From: Flavobacteriales bacterium
Lineage (GTDB): Bacteria > Bacteroidota > Bacteroidia > Flavobacteriales_D > Sanyastnellaceae
Length of the DNA: 44,642 bases
NCBI GenBank assembly: GCA_947504275.1
Contig: CANNHA010000006.1
Span: forward strand, 1 to 44,642
Direction of reading: 5' to 3'
Positions 24,649-32,657 of this stretch are shown one piece after another (positions within the stretch are counted from its first letter, which is position 1; each line of letters opens with the position of its first letter). The notes under the pieces are model-generated. The model made no database searches. It worked only from the letters and a program-made list of their open reading frames with translations, and had not been told where the DNA came from. Made by a program: the position numbers and the translations under genes.

Positions 24649-25455
24649 CTATGCACCGACACGGGCAGCAACTTCTGCTATCAAAACAATAGTAAAAACA
24701 ACGATTCCAAAGATTATCCAACCACGCCCCTTCTTCTTTCCTTTTTCCTCAGGGGAGGGCTTAAACTCTTTGATTTCCTTTTCTTTTCTTTGTTGACCGT
24801 AATTCTTGTCGTACACCAATTCAGGACCATAAGGATTGAAAAGCACCTTTTCTTCAGAATAAACTACTGTTGGTGCGATTACACCTGCAACCGCCCCGGC
24901 TACTGGCCCGTCTTCCTTACCCTTCTTTCCAACTTTCCCTCCTGTTGGACAGGTCGGGCAATAAGCCTCCCCCTTGGTTGATAAAATATAGTCATCATGG
25001 TTGGCTATTTTAGCGCCTCCCCAAACCAACTCATACTTGTAAAACGCTGTTGAATCTATACTTTCAACCTCCTTTAACGCTGTAGCTCTTGGCCTTGCGT
25101 TGACGTACATTCCTGCAAAACCATATGCTATGGCAGAAGCCGTTTTATCCGTTTGTTCTACTTGATAAATCGGAGAAACCAAAACGTCAATATTATTATT
25201 CACCAATGCGTTAAAATAAGCCTCTTCCTTGGCACGCATGGCTCTATCGTCACCAGTGTGCTCTCTTGATGCTCCCATAACGCGCTTTGTGAAATCAATA
25301 TTTAGATCACAAACCACCTCAGATCGAGTTATTGAAGTCTCATCAATCTCAGCATTTCTGACATGATAATCGTAATGGTAAACCTTAGGGGGAGAAAAAA
25401 GCTTACAGCTTGAAAGAAAAATAACTGCCGCAAAAAAGAATAAAAGTTTTTTCAT
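24649..25455 (-). CDS. Lipoprotein with C-terminal membrane segment, paralogue of neighbour
   Basis: This 268-residue protein begins MKKLLFFFAAVIFLSSC, a lipoprotein signal with Cys17 modified. Residues 39-140 match the N-terminal domain of the downstream SPOR-like protein (DLNIDF, YFNALV, VLVSPIYQV, YGFAGMYV). A CPTCP pair (166-170), a Gly/Lys-rich stretch, and a Lys/Glu-rich segment before a hydrophobic helix (about 246-263, WIIFGIVVFTIVLIAEV) complete it. A protein with both an N-terminal lipid and a C-terminal membrane helix is unusual. It is the first gene of the pair, with a promoter of Bacteroidota type just upstream. The function is unknown. Confidence 0.82.
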   Translation of the reverse strand: MKKLLFFFAAVIFLSSCKLFSPPKVYHYDYHVRNAEIDETSITRSEVVCDLNIDFTKRVMGASREHTGDDRAMRAKEEAYFNALVNNNIDVLVSPIYQVEQTDKTASAIAYGFAGMYVNARPRATALKEVESIDSTAFYKYELVWGGAKIANHDDYILSTKGEAYCPTCPTGGKVGKKGKEDGPVAGAVAGVIAPTVVYSEEKVLFNPYGPELVYDKNYGQQRKEKEIKEFKPSPEEKGKKKGRGWIIFGIVVFTIVLIAEVAARVGA

Positions 25456-25473
25456 TATTATTTATTTATTGCA

Positions 25474-25503
25474 CGAAAGTAATAAAATAAATACAATAGC
25501 AAA
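25474..25503 (-). promoter_or_regulatory. Predicted promoter of the paired lipoprotein operon
   Basis: On the minus strand TTTG (25503-25500), an 18-base spacer and TACTTTCG (25481-25474) match the Bacteroidota pattern with one substitution in the -7 box. The leader to ATG 25455 is 18 bases. Confidence 0.48.
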
Positions 25504-25514
25504 AATATAATTGA

Positions 25515-26162
25515 TTATTCCTCCTTCTTCATCAACCTTCCCTGAAACAACAACAACACCACTATCCCAATGCTAATAGCGCTGTCCGCAATATTGAATA
25601 TGGGTGGAAATAGAGCCTTTACTTCACCTCCCAAAAACGGAAACCAATCCGGAAAGTGAATGTACTTGGTGATGTGTATCATGTCCACTACATTGCCCAT
25701 CAGCCAGGGCGCATAGCCATCTGAACTCCATTGCGCAATGTCATGGTAGGGGACAAAATCACCGTAGGCCTCATCATATACTGATCCCTTGTCAAATACC
25801 ACCCCGTAGAATACACTGTCTAAAATATTGCCTAGTGCCCCAGCCAGTATCAATGCCATGCAGCAAATCAAACCCAACTTGGCCTTCTGCTTAATCAATT
25901 GTACCAAATACCACGTGATGCCTCCAAAAACCAAAATACGAAATACCGTCAAAATCAACTTACCACTTTGCCCTGGTAACATCCAACCAAAGGCCATTCC
26001 TGGATTCTCTACAAATTGAATGTGCAACCAATTGGGTATTACCTCAACGGCTTCACCGTAATGAAAAGTTGTTTTAATATACAACTTGACCCACTGATCC
26101 AATAAGATCACCGCACCAAATATACCTATCGCCCACCATGCTCTTTTGTCCCAACTCCTCAT
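25515..26162 (-). CDS. lspA: Lipoprotein signal peptidase
   Basis: This 215-residue inner-membrane aspartyl protease is longer than the enterobacterial enzyme. Signatures are LLDQWVKLYI near residue 20, the VENPGMAFGW segment, GALGNILD (109-115), NVVDM with catalytic Asp160, and FNIADSAI with catalytic Asp193. An insert of about 40 residues lies between the GNILD and NVVDM motifs. It cleaves the signal peptide of diacylglyceryl-modified lipoproteins, of which this window encodes at least eight. It follows ileS and the DksA-like gene on the same strand with only ten bases between, so it is probably co-transcribed with them. Confidence 0.95.
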   Translation of the reverse strand: MRSWDKRAWWAIGIFGAVILLDQWVKLYIKTTFHYGEAVEVIPNWLHIQFVENPGMAFGWMLPGQSGKLILTVFRILVFGGITWYLVQLIKQKAKLGLICCMALILAGALGNILDSVFYGVVFDKGSVYDEAYGDFVPYHDIAQWSSDGYAPWLMGNVVDMIHITKYIHFPDWFPFLGGEVKALFPPIFNIADSAISIGIVVLLLFQGRLMKKEE

Positions 26163-26172
26163 GGCTGGTGAC

Positions 26173-27270
26173 TTATTGCATGTTCTTGGCTTCGATACTC
26201 AAAGTTGCATGAGGTACCAATCGCAATCTCTCCTTGGGTATCAACTTACCCGTAACTCGACAAATGCCGTAGGTCTTATTCTTGATGCGCAACAATGCGT
26301 TCTCCAAAGAATGGATAAACTTCTCTTGTCTGGACGCCAACTGGGCTACTTCCTCACGACTGGTGGTGTCTGTTCCATCCTCCATCATTTTAAATGTTGG
26401 AGAGGTATCGTCTGTGCTGTTGTCACCTTCATGTGATAAGCTCTGCTTCAACTCATCCAAATCCGACTTGGCCTGAACCAATTTCTCTCTGATCAATCCT
26501 TCAAATTCTCTCAAATCTGAATCAGAATAACGCTGTGATATTATGTTGGCATTGGCTGCAACTGCAGGCGCCTCAATTTTCACATTGGGAGATACGATAG
26601 GCTTACTCTTAATGGGTGCCTTCACATTCTTGATCACTTCAACCTTCTTGGTCTCCGCCTTTTTAACTTCCACCTTTTTAACTTCTGGTTTCTTAGGTGC
26701 TGGAGCTTTTACAACCTTAACTGGCGCTGCTTTCACTGGTGCTGCTTTCACTGTTGCTTTTTTCACCACTGGCTTGGCCACTGGTTTTACCGGAGCCTTC
26801 TTGGCTAGTGGCTTGGCTACTTTCTTAGGAGCTGCTTTCGCAACTGCCTTTTTAGCAACTGGCTTGGCTACCTTTTTAGGTGCTGCCTTTACCACCGCCT
26901 TCTTGGCTACTGGCTTCGCTGCTTTCTTAGATGCTGCCTTTGCTACAACCTTCTTAGCTACTGGCTTCACTACCTTCTTAGGAGCAGGCTTGGCTGCCTT
27001 TTTGGCTATTGGCTTGGCTACCTTCTTGGGCGCTGCTTTGACCACAGCCTTCTTGGCCACTGGCTTCACTACCTTCTTAGGAGCAGGCTTGGCTGCCTTT
27101 TTGGCTACTGGCTTAGGCGCAACTTTTTTAGGAGCAGGCTTGGCCACCTTTTTGGCTAATGGTTTAGGCGCAACTTTCTTAGGAGCAGGCTTGGCGGCCT
27201 TCTTTGCTACTGGTTTTGCTGCCTTCTTGGCCACTGGCTTAGCAGCCTTTTTTACAACTTTCTTCGCCAT
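26173..27270 (-). CDS. Histone H1-like Lys/Ala/Pro tail fused to a DksA/TraR-like domain
   Basis: This 365-residue protein starts at ATG 27270, four bases from the ileS stop. A GTG at 27273 is possible. Residues 1-240 are almost entirely tandem units of the form KKxAKPxAKKA, giving a very basic tail like histone H1. Residues about 242-365 form a DksA/TraR-type coiled coil ending in YGICRVTGKLIPKERL and PHATLSIEAK. The coiled-coil tip lacks the classical DksA acidic signature in an obvious form, and only one of the four zinc cysteines (GIC) remains. The tail may bind DNA while the C-terminal part contacts RNA polymerase, but both are inference. The gene lies between ileS and lspA. Confidence 0.88.
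   Translation of the reverse strand: MAKKVVKKAAKPVAKKAAKPVAKKAAKPAPKKVAPKPLAKKVAKPAPKKVAPKPVAKKAAKPAPKKVVKPVAKKAVVKAAPKKVAKPIAKKAAKPAPKKVVKPVAKKVVAKAASKKAAKPVAKKAVVKAAPKKVAKPVAKKAVAKAAPKKVAKPLAKKAPVKPVAKPVVKKATVKAAPVKAAPVKVVKAPAPKKPEVKKVEVKKAETKKVEVIKNVKAPIKSKPIVSPNVKIEAPAVAANANIISQRYSDSDLREFEGLIREKLVQAKSDLDELKQSLSHEGDNSTDDTSPTFKMMEDGTDTTSREEVAQLASRQEKFIHSLENALLRIKNKTYGICRVTGKLIPKERLRLVPHATLSIEAKNMQ
26700..27265 (-). repeat. Tandem coding repeats of the Lys/Ala/Pro tail
   Basis: The DNA encoding the tail consists of short units such as GCCAAGAAGGC and GCTAAACCAGT repeated with small changes. These units are prone to slippage and copy-number change. The opposite strand has a long open frame purely because of this composition. 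Confidence 0.7.
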
Positions 27271-27273
27271 CAC

Positions 27274-30200
27274 TTAAGATTTTTGAATGTGTATTTTCAA
27301 TGTTAGGTTTTCATCCCACTCCACTTCCACTCCCTCTTTCAAGTTATTCACAAATGTGATTGCATCCGCTAGAACTTGATTGCGAATATATTGGGAATTT
27401 TTTTCAATTGCATCATTCCAAATTGAATTTGCCGTTAAGCTAACTTGAATTCGGTCTGTTACGGACAACTGCGACTCCTTTCTGATGTTCTGAATGCGGT
27501 TCACCACTTCACGCGCAATCCCTTCGTCCCTGAGGGTTTCCGTGATGGTAACATCCAAAGCAACGGTCAAATTTCCTTGGTTCACAACCTTCCAACCTGG
27601 AATGTCTACTGGGATAATCTCCACATCCTCCTCCATCAATTCCATGTCTCCAATTGAGGTAGGCACCTTGGTAACACCCATTTTCTCGATATCGTCAATC
27701 ATTTGCTGGCCATTTTGCTCGGCAAACAATTGCACTTCCTTCATGGCCTTGCCGCACTTTTTGCCCAAGGTTTTGAAATTCAATTTCAAATTCTTGACAA
27801 ACTTGGACTCACTCTCATCCACAAAGACCAGTTCCTTGACGTTGACCTCTGATAAAATCAAATCTTGTACTTTCCTTATTTTTTCGGACATCTCGGCGTG
27901 TACCACGGGAATCTTTACAGATTGCAATGGCTGTCTTACCCTGATGTTTTCCTTTTTCCGAATGGACAAGACCATGGAGGAAATGCGCTGCGCCATTTCC
28001 ATGTTCTCTTCCAACTCCTTATGGATATTGGCTTCGTCTGCTAAAGGCCATTCTGTCAAATGAACAGAGTCCTTCTCTTTGCCCAAGGTCAATTGCAAAT
28101 ACAACCAGTCCGCAAAGAATGGTGCAAAGGGCGATATCATCTTACTCACGGCAGTCATGCACTCGTGCAGCGTCAAATAAGCCGATAACTTATCTCCCGA
28201 CATCTCCCCATGCCAGAACCGTTTGCGGCTCAAGCGGACATACCAATTGGACAAATGCACATCTACAAATTCATCTATGGCGCGAGCTGCAGGGGTTGGA
28301 TCAAAATCAGACAAATGCTTGTCTACATATTGAATCAATGAGTTCAAACGAGAGATGATCCATCGATCCAACTCTGGACGATCGGAAACGGGTATGGTGT
28401 CATACTTGTACTCAAACGAATCGATGTTGGCATATATGGCAAAAAACTGATAGGTATTGAGAAGGGTGCCAAACAGCTTGCGCTGGGTCTCCACTATGCC
28501 TTCCTCGTCAAACTTCAAATTGTCCCAAGGTTGTGCATTGGTCAACATGTACCAGCGCGTCGCATCTGGACCATATTTTGAGAGGGTAATAAACGGATCC
28601 ACCGCATTGCCCAATCGCTTAGACATTTTATTTCCATTCTTATCCAAAACCAATCCATTGGACACCACATTCTTGTATGCTACTGAATCAAACACAGCGG
28701 TAGCAATGGCGTGCAGCGTGTAGAACCATCCACGGGTTTGGTCCACCCCTTCCGCTATGAAATCGGCGGGAAAAGCTTTGCGCTCATCCACCAAAGCCTT
28801 GTTTTCAAAAGGATAGTGCAATTGCGCGTAAGGCATTGATCCACTATCAAACCATACGTCAATCAAATCACTTTCACGCTTCATGGGCTGTCCGGTGGAA
28901 CTGACCAATACCCATTGATCAACATAAGGCTTATGCAAATCAAAGGTGTCGTAATTTTCTTTGGTGTTGTCTCCATTGACAAAGCTGGCCAATGGATTTT
29001 CCTTCATGACACCAGCTGCTACAGCCTTTTCCAATTCTTCCTTCATTTGTGATACAGAAGAAATGCAAATCATTTCGCTTCCATCCTCTGTGCGCCAAAT
29101 GGGCAAGGGAATTCCCCAAAATCTAGAGCGAGATAAGTTCCAATCGTTGGCACTTTCTAGCCAGTTTCCAAAACGGCCGGTTCCTGTAGCCTCTGGTCTC
29201 CAATGTATGGTCTTGTTCAATTCCACCATGCGGTCACGGATCTCAGGCACCTTGATGAACCAAGAATCCATAGGATAATACAAGATGGGTTTGTCCGTTC
29301 TCCAACAATGGGGATAATTGTGGGCGTATTTTTCTTTTTTGAATAATTTTCCTTCCGTCTGAAGTTTGAGCACGATGCGCTCATCTACACTCAAGTATTT
29401 CAACTTGCTGGTATCCGCAATCACACTGGTCAATCGCTCTTGCTGAATGCTCAATTCATCTGCTTTTTCTGTTACGGCGTAGTAGTCTTCTTTGACAAAT
29501 TCCTCTCCGTACAAAAACACACCATCTTGCACTTCAGGGACAAATCTTCCCCTGCGATCAACCAGCGTCATGGACACAATGCCATTCTGTTTGGCCACGC
29601 GGAAGTCATCGGCACCAAATGAAGGGGCGATGTGAACAATACCCGTTCCATCTTCAGTGGTTACAAAATCACCGATAATCACTTCAAAGGCTTTCCCTTC
29701 TGGTGTAACAAAAGGCAACAATTGGTGGTAAGACTGACCCGCCAATTCTTTTCCTTTTACTGTTTTTAATACAACATAAGGCAATGTTTTATCTCCAGCT
29801 TTGAAATCTTCAAAAGCCATGACTGCGCCAGCCTCAGAGAAGTATTTTCCCATTAAGTTCTTAGCCAAAATGACAACTTGCTTTTGAGCGTTGAATGGGT
29901 TGCAGGTTTTAACTACGCAATAATCAATCTCTGCACCAACGGCCAAAGCGGTATTGGAAGGCAATGTCCATGGCGTTGTTGTCCATGCCAAAAAATAAAG
30001 GGGTAAACTTTCACGTACATCGGACAAAAACGCATCGTCCTTGGCTTGAAACTGCGCTACCGCAGAGGTGTCTTTGACTTCCTTGTAACAACCCGGTTGA
30101 TTCAATTCATGCGAACTCAAACCCGTTCCTGCTGCAGGACTGTAGGGCTGAATGGTGAAACCTTTGTACAATAAATTCTTCTGAAAAAATTGTCCTAAAA

Positions 30201-30690
30201 GCCACCAAACGGTTTCGATGTACTTATTGTCATAAGTAATATAAGGGTCTTGCATGTCCACCCAATAGCCCATTTCGCGGGTGAGTGATTCCCATAAATC
30301 CGTGTATTTCATGACCTCCTTTCGGCAGGCCTTGTTGTAATCTTCAACGCTTATTTTGGTACCGATGTCTTCCTTCTTAATGCCCAAGGTTTTTTCTACG
30401 GCCAATTCAATGGGTAAACCATGCGTATCCCATCCAGCCTTGCGTTGAACACGCTTGCCTTTCAGCGTTTGGTAGCGGCAAAAAACATCCTTGATGGCAC
30501 GCGCCATGACGTGGTGAATACCAGGAATACCGTTGGCGGACGGGGGGCCTTCAAAAAACACAAACGAATTGGACGGATCTTTCTCCTCCACACTTCTGCG
30601 GAAAACATCCTTCTCCTCCCAATGCGCCACTATTTCTTTGGCGATAGCAGGTAAGTTGATTCCTTTGACTTCACGGTATAGGTTTCCCAT
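27274..30690 (-). CDS. ileS: Isoleucyl-tRNA synthetase, type 2-like with GxHH signature
   Basis: This 1138-residue class I synthetase attaches isoleucine to tRNA-Ile and edits valine through a CP1 domain. The start is MGNLYREVKGINLP. The position of the HIGH signature reads GIHH (residues 57-60, in SANGIPGIHHVMAR). The second signature is KMSKR (about 685-689). GWDTHGLPIE, AWTTTPWTLPSN in the editing domain, and the WFDSGSMPYAQ region are present. The length and the C-terminal extension match the eukaryote-like IleRS2 group. The downstream basic-tail gene starts four bases after the stop. A pyruvate kinase gene lies 53 bases upstream on the same strand. Confidence 0.96.
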   Translation of the reverse strand: MGNLYREVKGINLPAIAKEIVAHWEEKDVFRRSVEEKDPSNSFVFFEGPPSANGIPGIHHVMARAIKDVFCRYQTLKGKRVQRKAGWDTHGLPIELAVEKTLGIKKEDIGTKISVEDYNKACRKEVMKYTDLWESLTREMGYWVDMQDPYITYDNKYIETVWWLLGQFFQKNLLYKGFTIQPYSPAAGTGLSSHELNQPGCYKEVKDTSAVAQFQAKDDAFLSDVRESLPLYFLAWTTTPWTLPSNTALAVGAEIDYCVVKTCNPFNAQKQVVILAKNLMGKYFSEAGAVMAFEDFKAGDKTLPYVVLKTVKGKELAGQSYHQLLPFVTPEGKAFEVIIGDFVTTEDGTGIVHIAPSFGADDFRVAKQNGIVSMTLVDRRGRFVPEVQDGVFLYGEEFVKEDYYAVTEKADELSIQQERLTSVIADTSKLKYLSVDERIVLKLQTEGKLFKKEKYAHNYPHCWRTDKPILYYPMDSWFIKVPEIRDRMVELNKTIHWRPEATGTGRFGNWLESANDWNLSRSRFWGIPLPIWRTEDGSEMICISSVSQMKEELEKAVAAGVMKENPLASFVNGDNTKENYDTFDLHKPYVDQWVLVSSTGQPMKRESDLIDVWFDSGSMPYAQLHYPFENKALVDERKAFPADFIAEGVDQTRGWFYTLHAIATAVFDSVAYKNVVSNGLVLDKNGNKMSKRLGNAVDPFITLSKYGPDATRWYMLTNAQPWDNLKFDEEGIVETQRKLFGTLLNTYQFFAIYANIDSFEYKYDTIPVSDRPELDRWIISRLNSLIQYVDKHLSDFDPTPAARAIDEFVDVHLSNWYVRLSRKRFWHGEMSGDKLSAYLTLHECMTAVSKMISPFAPFFADWLYLQLTLGKEKDSVHLTEWPLADEANIHKELEENMEMAQRISSMVLSIRKKENIRVRQPLQSVKIPVVHAEMSEKIRKVQDLILSEVNVKELVFVDESESKFVKNLKLNFKTLGKKCGKAMKEVQLFAEQNGQQMIDDIEKMGVTKVPTSIGDMELMEEDVEIIPVDIPGWKVVNQGNLTVALDVTITETLRDEGIAREVVNRIQNIRKESQLSVTDRIQVSLTANSIWNDAIEKNSQYIRNQVLADAITFVNNLKEGVEVEWDENLTLKIHIQKS

Positions 30691-30743
30691 TTTTGGCTAG
30701 ATTCAGTAAGCCTGCGAAGATAACAAAGGAAAGGCAACCTATC

Positions 30744-32162
30744 TTACACCTTGCTGATTTTGACCATATTGGTCATTCCTTGCTCATTGATGGGCATGGA
30801 AGCAATGTTGATGAGGTATTCGCCATCCTTGATAAAACCGCGTTTTTTCAGCTCGTATCGGATATCAGCAATGGTTTGGTCGGTGCTTACCATTTTGTCA
30901 TAATAGAAAGCTTTTACACCCCAAACCAAATTCATTTGCGTTAAAATTCTTTTGTTTCCAGTGAAAACAAAAACATTGGCTTTGGGTCTCCAGCTGGAAA
31001 CTTTATAACCTGTATATCCTGAGAAAGACATGGCTACAATGGCTGCGGCATGGGTACGTTGTGCCAAACGACATGCTGAGAAACATACGCTATCCGTAAG
31101 GAAGCGCGACTCATCAGTTCCATCTGGGGCTTCTTCTTTGTGGTAAACATCCTCACACAACTCTGCTTGCTGCACAATGTTGTTCATCATTTTAATGGCC
31201 TCTACTGGGTATTTTCCAACGGAGGACTCTCCGCTTAACATCACAGCATCCGCACCGTCAATAACGGCATTGGCCACATCCGTCACCTCAGCGCGGGTGG
31301 GGGTCATGCTCGTGATCATGCTCTCCATCATCTGGGTAGCAACAATTACAGGCTTTGCATTCTCCACACATTTGCGCACAATCATTTTCTGAACCAATGG
31401 CACATTTTGAATGGGAATCTCTACGCCCAGATCACCACGTGCAACCATAACAGCGTCAGTCTCAGCAATGATTTCATCAATCTGTTCCACAGCTTCCGGC
31501 TTCTCAATCTTGGCTACTACTTTGGCATGTTTTCCACTCTCATGAATAATGGCTTTTAATGCAACAACATCAGCCGCATTTCTGACAAAAGACAATCCAA
31601 TCCAATCCACATCACAAGACAAAGCAAAGTGCAAATCTTCAATGTCTTTCTGAGACAATGATGGCAAAGAAACCTTGGTGTTGGGCAGATTCAGACCTTT
31701 CTTAGAAGACAAAATACCACCTTGAATCACGCGGGCCATCACTTCTTTTTGGCCATCTGTAGACTCAATCATCATCACCAATTTTCCATCATCCAACAAA
31801 ATGGTTTCACCGGCTTTCACATCGGCCGGAAATTCTTTGTAGTTGGTGTAAATCACCTCGCTGGTTCCAATCTGCTTCTCTGTTGTAATCTTTACCAATG
31901 CGCCAACGGACAAATCCACCCCATTGTTTTCCATTTCACCCACGCGCAATTTAGGCCCTTGCAAATCGGCCAAGATTGCTGTGTGTGTTCCCAACTCTGC
32001 ATCAATGGATCTGATATTCTGAACTACTTCCTCATGGATCTCATGAGCCCCGTGCGAAAAATTCAAACGGGCAACATCCAAACCGGCTTGGACCATGGCT
32101 TTCAAAACCTCACGACTGGACGAAGCTGGTCCGATGGTGGCTACAATTTTTGTCTTTTTCAT
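30744..32162 (-). CDS. pyk: Pyruvate kinase
   Basis: This 472-residue glycolytic enzyme converts phosphoenolpyruvate and ADP to pyruvate and ATP. It begins KKTKIVATIGPASSS and has ARLNFSHGAHEIH, KIEKPEAVEQIDEI, MVARGDLGVEIP (metal and substrate site) and MLSGESSVGKYP. The C-terminal domain (PKANVFVFTGNKRILTQM) ends the fold. The IPExxxVDY gene starts 11 bases upstream in the same transcript, a pairing seen in many Bacteroidota. ileS follows 53 bases downstream. Confidence 0.96.
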   Translation of the reverse strand: MKKTKIVATIGPASSSREVLKAMVQAGLDVARLNFSHGAHEIHEEVVQNIRSIDAELGTHTAILADLQGPKLRVGEMENNGVDLSVGALVKITTEKQIGTSEVIYTNYKEFPADVKAGETILLDDGKLVMMIESTDGQKEVMARVIQGGILSSKKGLNLPNTKVSLPSLSQKDIEDLHFALSCDVDWIGLSFVRNAADVVALKAIIHESGKHAKVVAKIEKPEAVEQIDEIIAETDAVMVARGDLGVEIPIQNVPLVQKMIVRKCVENAKPVIVATQMMESMITSMTPTRAEVTDVANAVIDGADAVMLSGESSVGKYPVEAIKMMNNIVQQAELCEDVYHKEEAPDGTDESRFLTDSVCFSACRLAQRTHAAAIVAMSFSGYTGYKVSSWRPKANVFVFTGNKRILTQMNLVWGVKAFYYDKMVSTDQTIADIRYELKKRGFIKDGEYLINIASMPINEQGMTNMVKISKV

Positions 32163-32173
32163 TTTCTTTCCTT

Positions 32174-32599
32174 CTATGGGAAACAGGCTTGTATAAGCCG
32201 TTCCAATGTTTTTATTTTCGTTAATTCAATTTCCAAAGCCGCCGCAACGCCTGGAATGGCCTTGATTCTGGGAACCCAAAGCGGTGCAATGGGCTCTCGT
32301 TCATGGTCCAACTTCAAAATGTAATCCCAACGCGCCCAATCTGGAATCAACGGCCCGTAGGGTGATTTGTTTTCAAACAAATTTACCTCCATTTTTTCCT
32401 CATCACTGTTAAACATGAACCGCGTGTGATGTGAAAAATCCTTGTCACGCTGCGAGACTTTGATATCCTGCACCCTGCACAAATCCAATTTCAAATGGGT
32501 ATTGAGCAACCAAGCCAAACGAACCTCCATCTCTGATGAACTGATAACAATGAACTCCATCGCGGATTCATTATACCCCATTTCATCTAACGTAGACAT
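32174..32599 (-). CDS. IPExxxVDY family protein
   Basis: This 141-residue protein contains LIPDWARWDYILKL, the variant form of the IPExxxVDY motif, and a conserved N-terminal LAWLLNTHLKLDL. The family has no known activity. It precedes pyk with an 11-base gap, and the repeated pairing across Bacteroidota suggests a link to pyruvate kinase regulation or stability, which is inference only. There is no signal peptide, so it should be cytoplasmic. The start is ATG 32599, and an alternative Met at codon 14 cannot be excluded. Confidence 0.75.
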   Translation of the reverse strand: MSTLDEMGYNESAMEFIVISSSEMEVRLAWLLNTHLKLDLCRVQDIKVSQRDKDFSHHTRFMFNSDEEKMEVNLFENKSPYGPLIPDWARWDYILKLDHEREPIAPLWVPRIKAIPGVAAALEIELTKIKTLERLIQACFP

Positions 32600-32613
32600 T
32601 GTGTTTTTTACTT

Positions 32614-32630
32614 AGTGTACTTATTACACT
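32614..32630 (-). promoter_or_regulatory. Hairpin in the leader of the IPExxxVDY-pyk operon
   Basis: AGTGTA-CTTAT-TACACT is a perfect six-base inverted repeat with a five-base loop, directly downstream of the predicted -7 box. It could be an operator or a leader hairpin. Confidence 0.35.
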
Positions 32631-32632
32631 TA

Positions 32633-32640
32633 CAAAGGTA
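32633..32640 (-). promoter_or_regulatory. Candidate -7 element for the IPExxxVDY-pyk operon
   Basis: TACCTTTG on the minus strand matches TAnnTTTG exactly, 33 bases before ATG 32599. The nearest upstream TTG is 23 bases away, longer than usual. Confidence 0.38.
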
Positions 32641-32657
32641 AGCGATAATTTTATAAT

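Noticed and set aside
26700-27265. CRISPR-like regular repeats
   Set aside because: The units are coding, variable and have no unique spacers. They encode a basic protein tail.
26543-27277. A 244-codon open frame on the plus strand rich in Thr, Gly, Ala and Phe
   Set aside because: It is the exact antisense of the Lys/Ala/Pro repeat tail. The frame stays open only because of repeat composition.
27494-28063. A 189-codon plus-strand open frame
   Set aside because: It lies wholly antisense to ileS, with no family signature or initiation context.
31722-32324. A 200-codon plus-strand open frame with many His and Cys
   Set aside because: It is antisense to pyk and the IPExxxVDY gene, which are both clearly real, and the composition is that of a shadow frame.
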